A stretch of 64,000 nt of DNA from Myxococcus virescens. GTDB taxonomy: Bacteria > Myxococcota > Myxococcia > Myxococcales > Myxococcaceae. Below, in pieces: positions 1-8,292 of the stretch. Both the position numbers and the translations under genes were made by a program. The stretch is taken from positions 248,001 through 312,000 of the forward strand of contig NZ_FNAJ01000002.1 of the NCBI RefSeq assembly GCF_900101905.1, in the 5' to 3' direction. Under the pieces are notes generated by a model. That model did not search any database. It was not told the origin of the DNA and was given only the letters and a program-made list of their open reading frames with translations. Each line of letters opens with the position of its first letter. The stretch's first letter is position 1.

Positions 1-1052
1 GCGGCCAGGCGGTGCCGGTGCTGGACTGCACCCAGGTGGTGCACACGAAGCGCGACGCGCTGACGTACCCGGTGCCTCCCCACCGCAGCTTCTTCCTGCC
101 GTCTCCGGACACGCGCCGCACCGCGCGAGATGCGCTGTGCGAGGACATCCTGGACGCGCTCTCCCTGGGCGTGGGCGACTACTTCGAGAAGACGCGCGCC
201 TTCAAGGTGCTGGGCATCGCGCTGTCGGGTGGACGGGACTCGCTGCTGACGCTGCTCATCGCGCACCGCTACGCGAAGCGCGCGCGGCCGGAGAACCCCG
301 GTTCGCTCATCCAGGCGTTCTACATGCCCAGCCGCTACTCCAGCGACGCCACGCGCGACGCGGCGGAGACGATTGCGCGCGAGCTGGGCGTGGCCTTCCA
401 GGTGGTGTCCATCGACGAGGCCTTCGAGCGCGAGCGCGAAGTCGCGAAGACGATGCTGGGCGGCAAGGACGTCACGCCGATTACCGAGCAGAACATCCAG
501 GCCCGCCTGCGCGCCCAGCGCATGTGGAACTGGAGCAACTCCTGCGGCGGACTCTTCCTGCAGACGGGCAACATGAGCGAGAAGTCCGTGGGCTACACCA
601 CCATCGGGGGAGACCTCATGGGCGCGCTGGCCGTCATCGCCAACGTCCCGAAGACGGTGGTGATGTACCTGCTCGACTACCTCCAGGACACCACGGGCTA
701 CGAGGGCATCCGCAAGGTGCTCGCCAAGCCCGCGGGGCCGGAGCTGGCGCATGACCAGGTGGGCGAAGAGGAGCTGATGCCCTTCCCCATCCTCGACGCC
801 TGCTTCTACCTGTACGGCAGTGAGAAGCTGACGCCCGCCGAAATCCTCCAGGCGCTCACCGCCATGTTCCCGGAGGTGGCGGCATCCCGGCTGAGCGGCT
901 ACGTGGAGAAGTTCGTCCGCCTCTTCCAGCAGTCCATCTACAAGTGGGTGCAGTCACCGCTGTCGCTCCACATCGGCAACCTGGACCTGGACCGGGAGCG
1001 CGCGTTGCAACTGCCCGTCGTCACCGGCACGGAGTGGATGCGGCAGGGGTAG
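1..1052 (+). CDS. nadE: NAD(+) synthetase, C-terminal part (5' end outside window)
   Basis: The reading frame is open to the left edge, so this is the 3' portion (about 350 codons) of a longer gene; the GTG at 12 is probably internal. It carries the N-type ATP pyrophosphatase loop SGGRDS (around residue 73 from that GTG). It also has the downstream NIQAR.R block, LQTGNMSE and GGDLMGALAVIANVPK typical of NAD synthetases, which adenylate and amidate nicotinate adenine dinucleotide to NAD+. The length of the visible part and the leader before the loop fit the synthetase half of the two-domain glutamine-dependent enzyme. The nitrilase (glutaminase) half would lie upstream and cannot be seen. No close downstream partner: the next gene starts 165 bases away and is an outer-membrane protein. 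Confidence 0.9.
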   Translation, partial: GQAVPVLDCTQVVHTKRDALTYPVPPHRSFFLPSPDTRRTARDALCEDILDALSLGVGDYFEKTRAFKVLGIALSGGRDSLLTLLIAHRYAKRARPENPGSLIQAFYMPSRYSSDATRDAAETIARELGVAFQVVSIDEAFEREREVAKTMLGGKDVTPITEQNIQARLRAQRMWNWSNSCGGLFLQTGNMSEKSVGYTTIGGDLMGALAVIANVPKTVVMYLLDYLQDTTGYEGIRKVLAKPAGPELAHDQVGEEELMPFPILDACFYLYGSEKLTPAEILQALTAMFPEVAASRLSGYVEKFVRLFQQSIYKWVQSPLSLHIGNLDLDRERALQLPVVTGTEWMRQG

Positions 1053-1217
1053 CACGCTGCCATCCGCTGCCCGCATCGCGCAGGTGTGGGCAGTCCTCCA
1101 CGCCCGGTGGCCTGCCCCCCGGGCAATTACCCCCGGGGGTGAGTGCCGTCTCCGCGCCTTGCCGGACGTCGCGCGGGAAACAACCTTCATGTCTGCCACT
1201 CGACGATGGAGGCATGG

Positions 1218-2354
1218 ATGAAAGCGAAGATTCTGGCGGGCGCCGTTGCGGCGCTCATGTACGGAGGCGTTGCTGTTGCCAATGACGGCGACTGCCCGCC
1301 ACCGCAGGCCAGCACCAGCCAGGGCCAGCAGGACGCGATGGTGGCCCAGGCACAGCAGGAAGACCTGGGCGGTGATGACCTGCTGCAGGAGGACGACACC
1401 ATCATCCTGGAGACGGAGCCCGTTCCCGACGTCTCCGGTCAGCAGTCGCAGGGCAGCATGGGCATCGGCGGCAGCGGCCAGCAGCCCTCGAACGCGCAGG
1501 GCGAGGTCTACATGAACATGCCCGTCCGCTGCGAGCCGGTGGGCCAGCAGGGCACGGGCGGCAGCGGCCAGGAGTCCATGACGCCGCCTCCCGCCGCGCC
1601 CCAGGGCACGCATGACAGCGAGCAGCTCATGGTGCCGCCGGCGCAGCCGTTGGGCACGGGCGGCAGCGGGCAGCCTTCCTCGAAGCCTGTCTACCCGGAG
1701 CCGGAGTCCGCGTACCCGCCCCCGGAGGGCGCCACGGGCGGTAGCGGCATCGCCACGACGCCGCCTCCCTCCAACTTCCAGCCGTCGGCCGAGCGCGCCG
1801 AGCCGATGAAAGCGGAGAAGCACGAGGAAAAGAACAAGATCAAAGGCCTCTCGGTGATGCTGGGCGGTGGTGTGGAGGGTTACACCGGCGCGCTGGCTCC
1901 GCAGCTCAGCCCCGGTGCCACCGCGGGCGTGCGTGCCGCCATCAAGCCGTCCAAGGTGCTGGGCCTCGAGCTGGGCTACACGGGCGCGCTGAACAACATC
2001 CGCCACGCGGAGACGGGCGCGAGCGGACCGGACCTCGTGCGTAACGGTGGTCAGGCCGTCCTGACGCTGGGCATCGCGCCCACGGCGTGGCAGCCGTACC
2101 TGCTGGGCGGCATCGGCATCAACGACTACAACTTCCGGGGTGGTGAGTCCCTGGGGTACCGCGATGACACCGTGGGCAACGTGCCCGCGGGCTTGGGGCT
2201 GCGAGGCCACGTCGGCCACTTCGTCGTGGACGCGCGCGCCAACTACAACTTCCTCTTCGACAAGGACTTCGCCCCGGGCATCGAGCGCGGCGGCGGTGAC
2301 TTCGAGGGAGGCGGCAGCTACCAGGGCACGGTCAGCATCGGCGGTACCTTCTGA
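1218..2354 (+). CDS. outer-membrane beta-barrel protein with Gly-Ser-Gly-Gln repeat linker
   Basis: A 378-residue secreted protein. The ATG at 1218 is preferred because GGAGG (1208-1212) lies five bases upstream and it starts directly with a signal peptide (MKAKILAGAVAALMYGG, cleavage after VAVA). An in-frame ATG at 1206 is the alternative. Residues about 30-205 are low-complexity, acidic and Gln/Pro-rich, with four spaced copies of G(I/T)GGSGQ or ATGGSG. The C-terminal about 170 residues alternate hydrophobic and polar residues with many Gly and aromatic residues and end in ...SIGGTF, as in small outer-membrane barrels. I recognise the fold class, not a function. The linker may be surface-exposed or periplasmic; this is inference. 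Confidence 0.8.
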   Translation: MKAKILAGAVAALMYGGVAVANDGDCPPPQASTSQGQQDAMVAQAQQEDLGGDDLLQEDDTIILETEPVPDVSGQQSQGSMGIGGSGQQPSNAQGEVYMNMPVRCEPVGQQGTGGSGQESMTPPPAAPQGTHDSEQLMVPPAQPLGTGGSGQPSSKPVYPEPESAYPPPEGATGGSGIATTPPPSNFQPSAERAEPMKAEKHEEKNKIKGLSVMLGGGVEGYTGALAPQLSPGATAGVRAAIKPSKVLGLELGYTGALNNIRHAETGASGPDLVRNGGQAVLTLGIAPTAWQPYLLGGIGINDYNFRGGESLGYRDDTVGNVPAGLGLRGHVGHFVVDARANYNFLFDKDFAPGIERGGGDFEGGGSYQGTVSIGGTF

Positions 2355-2504
2355 CGCGAAGATGAAGCCCCAGGTGGTTTGAGCAGGAATCGGTGGCGCG
2401 GTGCCCGGTAGCCAACGGGCCCGCGCCGCTGTGTTTTCCAGGGGGGCATGGGCGCCGAGGTCGCGCTAAGGTGCCGTCCTTTCACGCGGTCAGAGGAGCG
2501 TTGG

Positions 2505-2828
2505 ATGGGTTTGAATGTGGAAGACGTGAAGGTGGGCACCGGCACGGAGGCAACGGCCGGCAAGTCCGTTACCGTGCACTACGTGGGGACGCTGACCAGC
2601 GGCTCCAAGTTCGATAGCAGCCGGGACCGGGGCCAGGGCTTCACGTTCCGCCTGGGCGCCGGGCAGGTCATCGAGGGGTGGGACAAGGGCGTGGCCGGCA
2701 TGAAGGTGGGCGGCGTGCGCAAGCTCACCATCCCGCCGGAGATGGGATATGGCGCGCGAGGGTTCCCGCCCGTTATTCCCCCCAACTCCACCCTGCTGTT
2801 CGAGGTGGAGCTCCTGGACGTTCGTTGA
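2505..2828 (+). CDS. FKBP-type peptidyl-prolyl cis-trans isomerase
   Basis: A 107-residue single-domain FKBP, the usual size of a cytoplasmic minimal FKBP. Seen directly: VHYVGTL near residue 25, [31 protein letters not shown] (the active-site loop with the conserved Trp), [25 protein letters not shown] at the end. No signal peptide is present, so it should act in the cytoplasm on proline isomerisation during folding. The start is set by GAGGAG at 2493-2498. A thioredoxin gene follows 13 bases after the stop and is very probably co-transcribed, giving a small folding/redox operon. Confidence 0.95.
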   Translation: MGLNVEDVKVGTGTEATAGKSVTVHYVGTLTSGSKFDSSRDRGQGFTFRLGAGQVIEGWDKGVAGMKVGGVRKLTIPPEMGYGARGFPPVIPPNSTLLFEVELLDVR

Positions 2829-2841
2829 AAGCGAGGACCTG

Positions 2842-3219
2842 ATGGCGGCGGTCGAAATCACCAAGGACAACTTCAAGGAGACGGTGTCCAAAGAGGGCAT
2901 CGTCATCCTGGACTGGTGGGCGTCGTGGTGCGGCCCCTGCCGTGCCTTCGCACCCATCTTCGAGCAGACCTCGAACAAGCATCCGGACATCGTCTTCGGG
3001 AAGATTGATACGGATGCCCAGCAGGAGCTGTCCGGGGCGTTCGAGATTCGCTCCATTCCCACGCTCATGGTGTTTCGTGACGGGATTCTCCTGTTCGAGC
3101 AGCCCGGAGCGCTTCCGGCCGCCGCGCTGGAGGACCTGCTCAAGCAGGTGAAGGCCCTGGACATGGAGCAGGTCCGCAAGGAAGTCGCCGCCAAGCGCGG
3201 TGAGCCGCCGCAGGCCTGA
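2842..3219 (+). CDS. thioredoxin family protein
   Basis: A 125-residue thioredoxin fold with the redox-active WCGPC at residues 29-33 and the cis-proline in RSIPT near residue 73. These are the two hallmarks of an active thiol-disulfide oxidoreductase. No signal peptide, so cytoplasmic. It is slightly longer than canonical thioredoxin (about 105-110) because of a charged C-terminal tail containing KALDMEQVRKEVAAKRG. ATG 2842 follows GCGAGGACC. It is tightly linked to the upstream FKBP gene. A GC-rich hairpin follows 26 bases after the stop and may end the transcript. I do not assign trxA because genomes of this type carry several paralogues. Confidence 0.92.
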   Translation: MAAVEITKDNFKETVSKEGIVILDWWASWCGPCRAFAPIFEQTSNKHPDIVFGKIDTDAQQELSGAFEIRSIPTLMVFRDGILLFEQPGALPAAALEDLLKQVKALDMEQVRKEVAAKRGEPPQA

Positions 3220-3245
3220 CGGCTGCTACCAGGTGCCGGGTGGGG

Positions 3246-3271
3246 GGCCGGTGGCATGTTCGCCGCCGGCC
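3246..3271 (+). terminator. candidate hairpin terminator after the FKBP-thioredoxin pair
   Basis: GGCCGGTGGC (3246-3255) can pair with GCCGCCGGCC (3262-3271) across a six-base loop: ten pairs including one G-T wobble. No T-tract follows, so intrinsic termination is only a possibility. The rest of 3220-3414 shows no other feature. Confidence 0.35.
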
Positions 3272-3414
3272 ACCCGCTGCGTTTCAGGGCCCGTGCACCT
3301 GGGGGGCTGGAACGTGAGGGCCCCGGGGTGTGTTGTCGGAGCGTGGCTCGCACCGGTCATGCCCGGATGGGTCGGCCAGCGGAGCCGCGTATTCCCACCT
3401 CACGCCTGGATTCG

Positions 3415-4650
3415 ATGCCGCCTTCCGTTATTCGAGACGCCCCGGGTGAGGACGCGCCGCGCGCGCGCATCCTCCTGGTGGACGACACGCCCGCCAACCT
3501 GCTGTCCCTGGAAGCCATCCTGGAGCCGCTTGGCCAGGAGCTGGTGCTGGCCCGCTCCGGCGAGGAGGCGCTGCGCGAGCTGCTGCGAGGAGAGTTCGCC
3601 TGCATCCTCATGGACGTGCAGATGCCAGGGCTGAATGGGTTGGAGACGGCGCATCTCATCCGGGCGCGCGAGCGCACGCGCTACCTGCCCATCCTCTTCA
3701 TCACCGCGTTGAGCCGCGAGGCGGCCTTCGTCACCCGGGGCTATGCCCAGGGGGCGGTGGACTACCTGCTCAAGCCCGTGGACCCGGACATCCTGCGCGC
3801 CAAGGTGCAGGTCTTCGTGGCGCTGTACCTGCGCGGCGAGGAGGTGAAGCGGCAGGCGGTGGAGCTCGCGGAGCGGCGCCGGTCCGAGGAAGCGGCGCAG
3901 CGGGCCTCCGAACTGGAGCAGCAGCTCATGGGCATCGTCGGCCACGACATCCGCACGCCCCTCTCCGTCGTGCTGACGACGGCGAAGAGTCAGCTCGCCA
4001 GTGGCGCGTTGGAGCCGGCGCAGCAGAAGGCGTTCGAGCGGGTGGCGCGCAGCGGCGAGCGCATCCAGCACATCGTGGACCTGCTCACGGACTTCACCCG
4101 CTCGCGGCTGGGGGGCGGCATCCCCGTCATCCCTCGGGCGGGCGACCTCAACGAGCTGTGCCGCGAGGTGGTGGACGAGCTGCAGGTGGCCCGGCCGGGC
4201 CGCATCATCCGGTGCGACTTCTCACGCGACAGCCTGCACGGCGTCTGGGACCTGGAGCGCATGGGGCAGGTGGTGGCCAACCTGCTGGACAACGCCTTGA
4301 AGTACAGCCCGGAGCCGTCCGCCGTCCGCCTCTCCACCTGGGAGAAGCCGGACGCCGTCTTCATGGAGGTCCACAACGAAGGCGCGCCCATTCCTCGCTC
4401 GCTGCTGCCGCACCTGTTCGAGCCCTTCCAACGGGGCGAGGACTCGCGGGAGCTGGCCCGCACCAGCCTGGGCCTGGGGCTCTACATCGCCCGGGCCGTC
4501 GTGGAGGCGCACCGGGGGCGGCTGACGGTCCGCTCCTCGGAAGCCGAGGGCACCACCTTCCGGCTCTGCCTGCCCCGGCGGGCGGACGCGCGGTTGCCCG
4601 CCGGCGGTGCGAGCGACGCGGGGGCCTCCCCCGCGCCCATGACGGCGTGA
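3415..4650 (+). CDS. response regulator receiver / histidine kinase hybrid
   Basis: A 411-residue soluble signalling protein with the receiver domain first and the kinase second. Receiver about residues 18-135: acidic pair VDD, phospho-acceptor Asp67 in MDVQMPG, switch residues in ITALS, and Lys120 in LLKP. A short coiled coil (about 145-170) leads into the HisKA H-box GHDIRTPLS with His177. The N-box NLLDNALKYS and G-box GLGLYIARAVVEAHRG define the ATPase domain. No transmembrane segment, so input probably arrives by phosphotransfer to the receiver or by a partner. I chose ATG 3415, close to the first receiver strand; upstream in-frame starts exist but read into non-conserved sequence. No cognate regulator lies next to it, an orphan arrangement common in myxobacteria. 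Confidence 0.88.
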   Translation: MPPSVIRDAPGEDAPRARILLVDDTPANLLSLEAILEPLGQELVLARSGEEALRELLRGEFACILMDVQMPGLNGLETAHLIRARERTRYLPILFITALSREAAFVTRGYAQGAVDYLLKPVDPDILRAKVQVFVALYLRGEEVKRQAVELAERRRSEEAAQRASELEQQLMGIVGHDIRTPLSVVLTTAKSQLASGALEPAQQKAFERVARSGERIQHIVDLLTDFTRSRLGGGIPVIPRAGDLNELCREVVDELQVARPGRIIRCDFSRDSLHGVWDLERMGQVVANLLDNALKYSPEPSAVRLSTWEKPDAVFMEVHNEGAPIPRSLLPHLFEPFQRGEDSRELARTSLGLGLYIARAVVEAHRGRLTVRSSEAEGTTFRLCLPRRADARLPAGGASDAGASPAPMTA

Positions 4651-4657
4651 CGCGCCG

Positions 4658-5545
4658 TCACTTCACCACGGTGCAGACGCCGCCGCCGTTGAGGTGGGCC
4701 TGATCCACCACGCTCTGGGTGATGAACTCCTGGAGCGTGCGCACGTCGAACGCGCCAGGCTGGTAGATGACGGGCTGGCCCTGGGCATCGCGCAGCTCGT
4801 TGCCATCGCGGCCCCGGAGGTCGGTGAGCTCCTGCGTGGCGAGCCCCTCGGGGGTGATGACGTGGTCCTCGCCCGCGGTGGCGGCGATGGCCTCGAAGCG
4901 CAGCTGCACGCCCCGGTGCGTGCCCAGCCGGTCGTAGAACATGTGCTCGGCGTGGATGGTGACCTCGGGGCGGGCCACGGAGCCCTCGGGGACGATGATG
5001 CCCTGCGTTCCGTCCGCGCCGTTGATGCAGTTGTTCATCAACACGTTGACGGGGAAGCCCATGCGGAAGCGCAGCACGGGCTCGCTCTGCTTCGTCGCGT
5101 GGCCTTCCACGAAGTAGCTGAAGCCGCGCTCGCGCATCATCGCGAGGTCCTCCTCGGAGACCTGCCCGTCCGCCAGTTCGGTGCGCGCTTCGGGCGGGCT
5201 CACCCGGAAGCCCACGTCCCAGCGGCCCGCCGGAACGCCCGTCAATTCCACCAGGGGGATGTCGCCCTTCTGCACGTCCACCAGCACGTGGCGGCTGCTG
5301 CGGTGGGTTTCGCCAGACGCGGAGGTGAGGGTGACGTCGCCCAGCGACACCAGGTAGCGGGTGAACTGGATGGACCAGCCATCCTGGAAGAGCGTGTCCG
5401 GGAGTCCTCGCTGCGTGCCATCACCGCCACTCATCGTGACCTGGACGTCGCCCGTGGCCACGTTGCCACAGGCCGTGCCCGCCAGGGCCCACACCACCAG
5501 GGTCGCGCACCACCACTTCCGGGACTGCCGCTGCTCCGTGTTCAT
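4658..5545 (-). CDS. lipoprotein, paralogue of the receptor-linked lipoprotein at 8289
   Basis: A 295-residue secreted lipoprotein: basic n-region, hydrophobic core, lipobox LAGTAC near residue 18. I do not recognise a named family. Pairwise reading against the protein at 8289-9128 shows shared landmarks: GW(S/R)I followed by .LG.(V/I), EG.A..Q...V.FR....FP..V, and V.(I/V)...H..F. The two are therefore probably paralogues. The gene diverges from the TonB receptor at 5677. ATG 5545 gives the best signal peptide but has no recognisable Shine-Dalgarno sequence; the other in-frame ATG (5569) lies inside operator A. A leaderless or very short-leader transcript is possible. A metal- or ligand-binding periplasmic/outer-membrane role is inferred from the neighbourhood. 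Confidence 0.75.
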   Translation of the reverse strand: MNTEQRQSRKWWCATLVVWALAGTACGNVATGDVQVTMSGGDGTQRGLPDTLFQDGWSIQFTRYLVSLGDVTLTSASGETHRSSRHVLVDVQKGDIPLVELTGVPAGRWDVGFRVSPPEARTELADGQVSEEDLAMMRERGFSYFVEGHATKQSEPVLRFRMGFPVNVLMNNCINGADGTQGIIVPEGSVARPEVTIHAEHMFYDRLGTHRGVQLRFEAIAATAGEDHVITPEGLATQELTDLRGRDGNELRDAQGQPVIYQPGAFDVRTLQEFITQSVVDQAHLNGGGVCTVVK

Positions 5546-5561
5546 GCAATAAGTAGTTAAT

Positions 5562-5576
5562 TGCAACATGGTTGCG
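5562..5576. promoter_or_regulatory. operator A, TGCAA-N5-TTGC(G) palindrome in the divergent lipoprotein/TonB-receptor promoter
   Basis: TGCAA-CATGG-TTGCG. Nine of ten positions match TGCAA-N5-TTGCA, and the inner part GCAAC-ATG-GTTGC is a perfect inverted repeat. It lies 17 bases before the minus-strand lipoprotein start and 100 bases before the receptor start, in locally AT-rich DNA. The same motif precedes three other units at 14270, 14985 and 16492. The half-site and spacing resemble the box reported for the Fur-family regulator Nur (tTGCaa-N5-ttGCAA). Confidence 0.6.
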
Positions 5577-5676
5577 AGTCAATCGAGGTGTGGTGTATCT
5601 GAGGTGTGGATGCAACCCGGATGCATGGATTCCGCCCCAGGGCGGGCTGCTCCGGAACCTAGAGAGGTCATCACCC

Positions 5677-8292
5677 GTGTGGATTCCGACTCTGGTGCTC
5701 TGCGTGCTGAGCGCCACGGGCGAGCTGCCTGTGACTCCACCCGTTCCGCTGGATGCGCCTGGGCCCGTGCTGCCCGCGGAGGTGCCTCCGCCCGAGGTGC
5801 CCGCCACCGTCCTGCTGCGGCTCACCATCGACCGTATGGGCGAGGTGTCCCAGGTGGAGGTGCGGCAGTCCGCGGGCGTGGCGTTTGATCGCGCCGCGAT
5901 GAGTGCCGCGCTGCGCTGGCGGTTCCAGCCAGCGCGGCGCGGTGAAGAAGCCATCGACGTGCGGGTGGATGTGCCCGTCACCTTCGTGCCGCCGGTGCAT
6001 GGCCACCACATCGAGCCCGTGGCTTCCGGACATGCCGGGGCGGATGTGTCTCCGGGCGAGGCGGTGGCGCACGGTTCGGGAGATGCGCGTGCCCCAGGTG
6101 GCGCCGCGTCGGAGACGGAAAGCCCGCCAGCCGCGCCGGCGGGGACGAGGCAGGACGCCTCTGAGACGGAGCACTCGGAGCTTCTGGGGCCCGTGGCGCC
6201 GCAGCCACCATCCTTCTCCACCACGGTCCGTGGCGCCTCCCAGGCACCGCCGCCGGTCGCCGTGGGCGACTTCCACATTCCGGTGGGACAGCTCGCGGAC
6301 GTGCCGCGCCGCTCCGCGTCCGACCTGATGTTGCTGGCGCCCGGCGTCATGCTGGCCAACCACGGCGGCGAGGGCCACGCGGAGAGCATCTACATCCGAG
6401 GCTTCGACGCGGGAGAGGGCAAGGACGTGGAGTTGCGCCTCAACGGCGTCCCCCTCAACGAGGTGTCCCACGCGCACGGCCACGGCTACGCGGACACGTA
6501 CTTCATCATCCCGGAGCTGGTGGAGTCCCTGCGCGTCACCGAGGGGCCCTATGACCCATCCCAAGGCGACTTCGGCGTGGCGGGCACGGTGGAGTACCAG
6601 CTCGGGCTGGCGCGGCGCGGCCTGACCGCGTCCCTCTCCACGGGCAGCTACGCCGCGCGGCGGCTGTCCCTGCTCTGGGGGCCGCCGGAGGCCAGTGAAG
6701 CCACTTTCGTGGGACTGCTGCTGCGTCAGGGCCACGGCTTCGGCCCCAACCGCTCCTATGCCAACGCGGGCGTCATGGCGCAGGTGGAGCTGCGCGTCGG
6801 CGACGAGTCACGGCTGCGCCTGTTCGGCACCAGCTATGGCTCGCGCTTCGCATCGCCGGGCGTGGTGCGGGAGACGGACGTGGTGGACTCCCGGATGCCG
6901 TGCGCTCCAGATTCGGACTCGCAGTTCTTCTGCTCCTACGGCCCCAACCAGGGCGGGGCGGGGCAGCGCCACATCCTCTCCGCTGAACTCCAGTCACGGC
7001 TGAAGCGCGGCGGGCGCTTCGTCCAGCAGGGCTACGTCATCCTGCGGCAGACGCGCATCCGCGACAACTTCACGGGCTTCCTGCTGGACACCACCCCGCC
7101 GGACGGAGAGCGCCAGCGCGGTGACAACACGGAAGGGTACTACCGCGGCTCCACCCTGGGCCTGCGGGGTCGCTACACCCCGGGACTGACGCTGTTGGGA
7201 CAGCCGCAGCCGCTGGAGCTTGGCTACGTGGCCCGCTACGACGACGTGCGCACGCGCTCGCGCCGACTGAGGGACAGCGGCGGTGTGCCCTACGCCACCG
7301 TATTCGACAACCAGGTCCGCACCACGAACCTCGGGGCCTACGCCTCGTTGCGAGTCGCCCCCGTGTCGTGGCTCACCCTGCGCGGCGGCGTGCGCCTGGA
7401 CACCTTCCTCTTCGGCGTGGACGACCACAACCGGCCCACCGAGGACCGCGATGGTCCCCGCCTCCCCGACGAGTCCCTGGAGGCCTACGGCTTCTTCGCC
7501 AGCCCGCGCGCCTCCGCCGAGCTTCGCCTGACGCCCCGGCTCACCTGGCTCACCAGCGCGGGCCTGGGCGCGCGCTCCAGCGACGCCGCCGCGCTGTCCG
7601 ACGCGGAGCTGGCGCCCTACGCCCGCGTGGCCTCGGGCGAGACGGGACTGGGCTGGCGGCTGGACGGGCCGCTGGCGCTGGAGGCACGCGGCGCCTTCTT
7701 CGCCACGCGCGTGTCGCAGGACTTCGTGTTCGACGAGACGGTGGGCCGCAACCAGCCCGTGGGCGCATCGCAGCGGTTGGGCGCCTTCGTCAGCGCGCGC
7801 GGGACGCTGCGGGACCGGGTGGACATCCAGGCCTCGCTGGCCTGGGCGCGCGCCACGCTGCCGGTGCCTGGGGCCTCGGCGTGGAAGCTGTGGGATGGGA
7901 CGGTGATGCCTTACATCCCGGAGCTGCTGGGCCGCGTGGATGCGTCGCTGCGAGGCACCACCCGCGTCGCGGGGCAGCAGGTGGACTGGAACGTGGCGCT
8001 GGGGCACAGCGCCATTGGCCCTCGGCCCCTGCCGCTGGACCGCTACAGCGCGCCCATCTTCCTGTTCGACGTGGGCACACGGGCCCGGTGGAAGGCAGTG
8101 GAGGTGGGGCTGTCGGTGGAGAACCTGCTCGACACGCGCTGGCGCGAGTCGGAGTTCAACTACGTGTCCAACTTCCGCGGTCCGGATGCGCCCGCCTCGC
8201 TGATGGCCACCCGCCACTTCACCGCGGGCGCGCCCCGCACCTTCATGGGCACGCTCACCCTGCACCTGGACCTCCAGGAGGACTCGCCATGA
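5677..8292 (+). CDS. TonB-dependent outer-membrane receptor with N-terminal TonB-C-like domain and His-rich plug
   Basis: An 871-residue receptor. GTG 5677 follows AGAGAGG (5661-5667) and begins a short signal peptide (WIPTLVLCVLSATG). Residues about 43-104 (VLLRLTIDRMGEV...LRWRFQPA...VPVTF) look like a TonB C-terminal domain placed before the receptor. A Pro/Ala/His-rich linker follows, then the plug (about 200-310) with IYIRGFDAG, LRLNGVPLNEV and the cluster HAHGHG at residues 265-270, then the 22-strand barrel. It should import a scarce solute across the outer membrane using TonB energy. The His cluster and the shared operator suggest a metal or metal complex; this is inference. The stop overlaps the next start (ATGA), so translation is coupled to the lipoprotein at 8289. 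Confidence 0.88.
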   Translation: MWIPTLVLCVLSATGELPVTPPVPLDAPGPVLPAEVPPPEVPATVLLRLTIDRMGEVSQVEVRQSAGVAFDRAAMSAALRWRFQPARRGEEAIDVRVDVPVTFVPPVHGHHIEPVASGHAGADVSPGEAVAHGSGDARAPGGAASETESPPAAPAGTRQDASETEHSELLGPVAPQPPSFSTTVRGASQAPPPVAVGDFHIPVGQLADVPRRSASDLMLLAPGVMLANHGGEGHAESIYIRGFDAGEGKDVELRLNGVPLNEVSHAHGHGYADTYFIIPELVESLRVTEGPYDPSQGDFGVAGTVEYQLGLARRGLTASLSTGSYAARRLSLLWGPPEASEATFVGLLLRQGHGFGPNRSYANAGVMAQVELRVGDESRLRLFGTSYGSRFASPGVVRETDVVDSRMPCAPDSDSQFFCSYGPNQGGAGQRHILSAELQSRLKRGGRFVQQGYVILRQTRIRDNFTGFLLDTTPPDGERQRGDNTEGYYRGSTLGLRGRYTPGLTLLGQPQPLELGYVARYDDVRTRSRRLRDSGGVPYATVFDNQVRTTNLGAYASLRVAPVSWLTLRGGVRLDTFLFGVDDHNRPTEDRDGPRLPDESLEAYGFFASPRASAELRLTPRLTWLTSAGLGARSSDAAALSDAELAPYARVASGETGLGWRLDGPLALEARGAFFATRVSQDFVFDETVGRNQPVGASQRLGAFVSARGTLRDRVDIQASLAWARATLPVPGASAWKLWDGTVMPYIPELLGRVDASLRGTTRVAGQQVDWNVALGHSAIGPRPLPLDRYSAPIFLFDVGTRARWKAVEVGLSVENLLDTRWRESEFNYVSNFRGPDAPASLMATRHFTAGAPRTFMGTLTLHLDLQEDSP

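Noticed and set aside
1115-1139. CCCCCGGG-type repeats between nadE and the barrel gene
   Set aside because: Simple GC-rich palindromes; too short and unspecific to call a terminator or operator.
954-2219. 421-codon open frame opposite the first barrel gene
   Set aside because: Antisense shadow of a gene with signal peptide and barrel; no motif.
6994-8265. 423-codon open frame opposite the TonB receptor
   Set aside because: Antisense shadow; composition biased and no motif.
7368-8288. long upstream extension of the lipoprotein frame at 8289
   Set aside because: This part is out of frame with the receptor, which is clearly coding here. The signal peptide and ATGA overlap fix the start at 8289.
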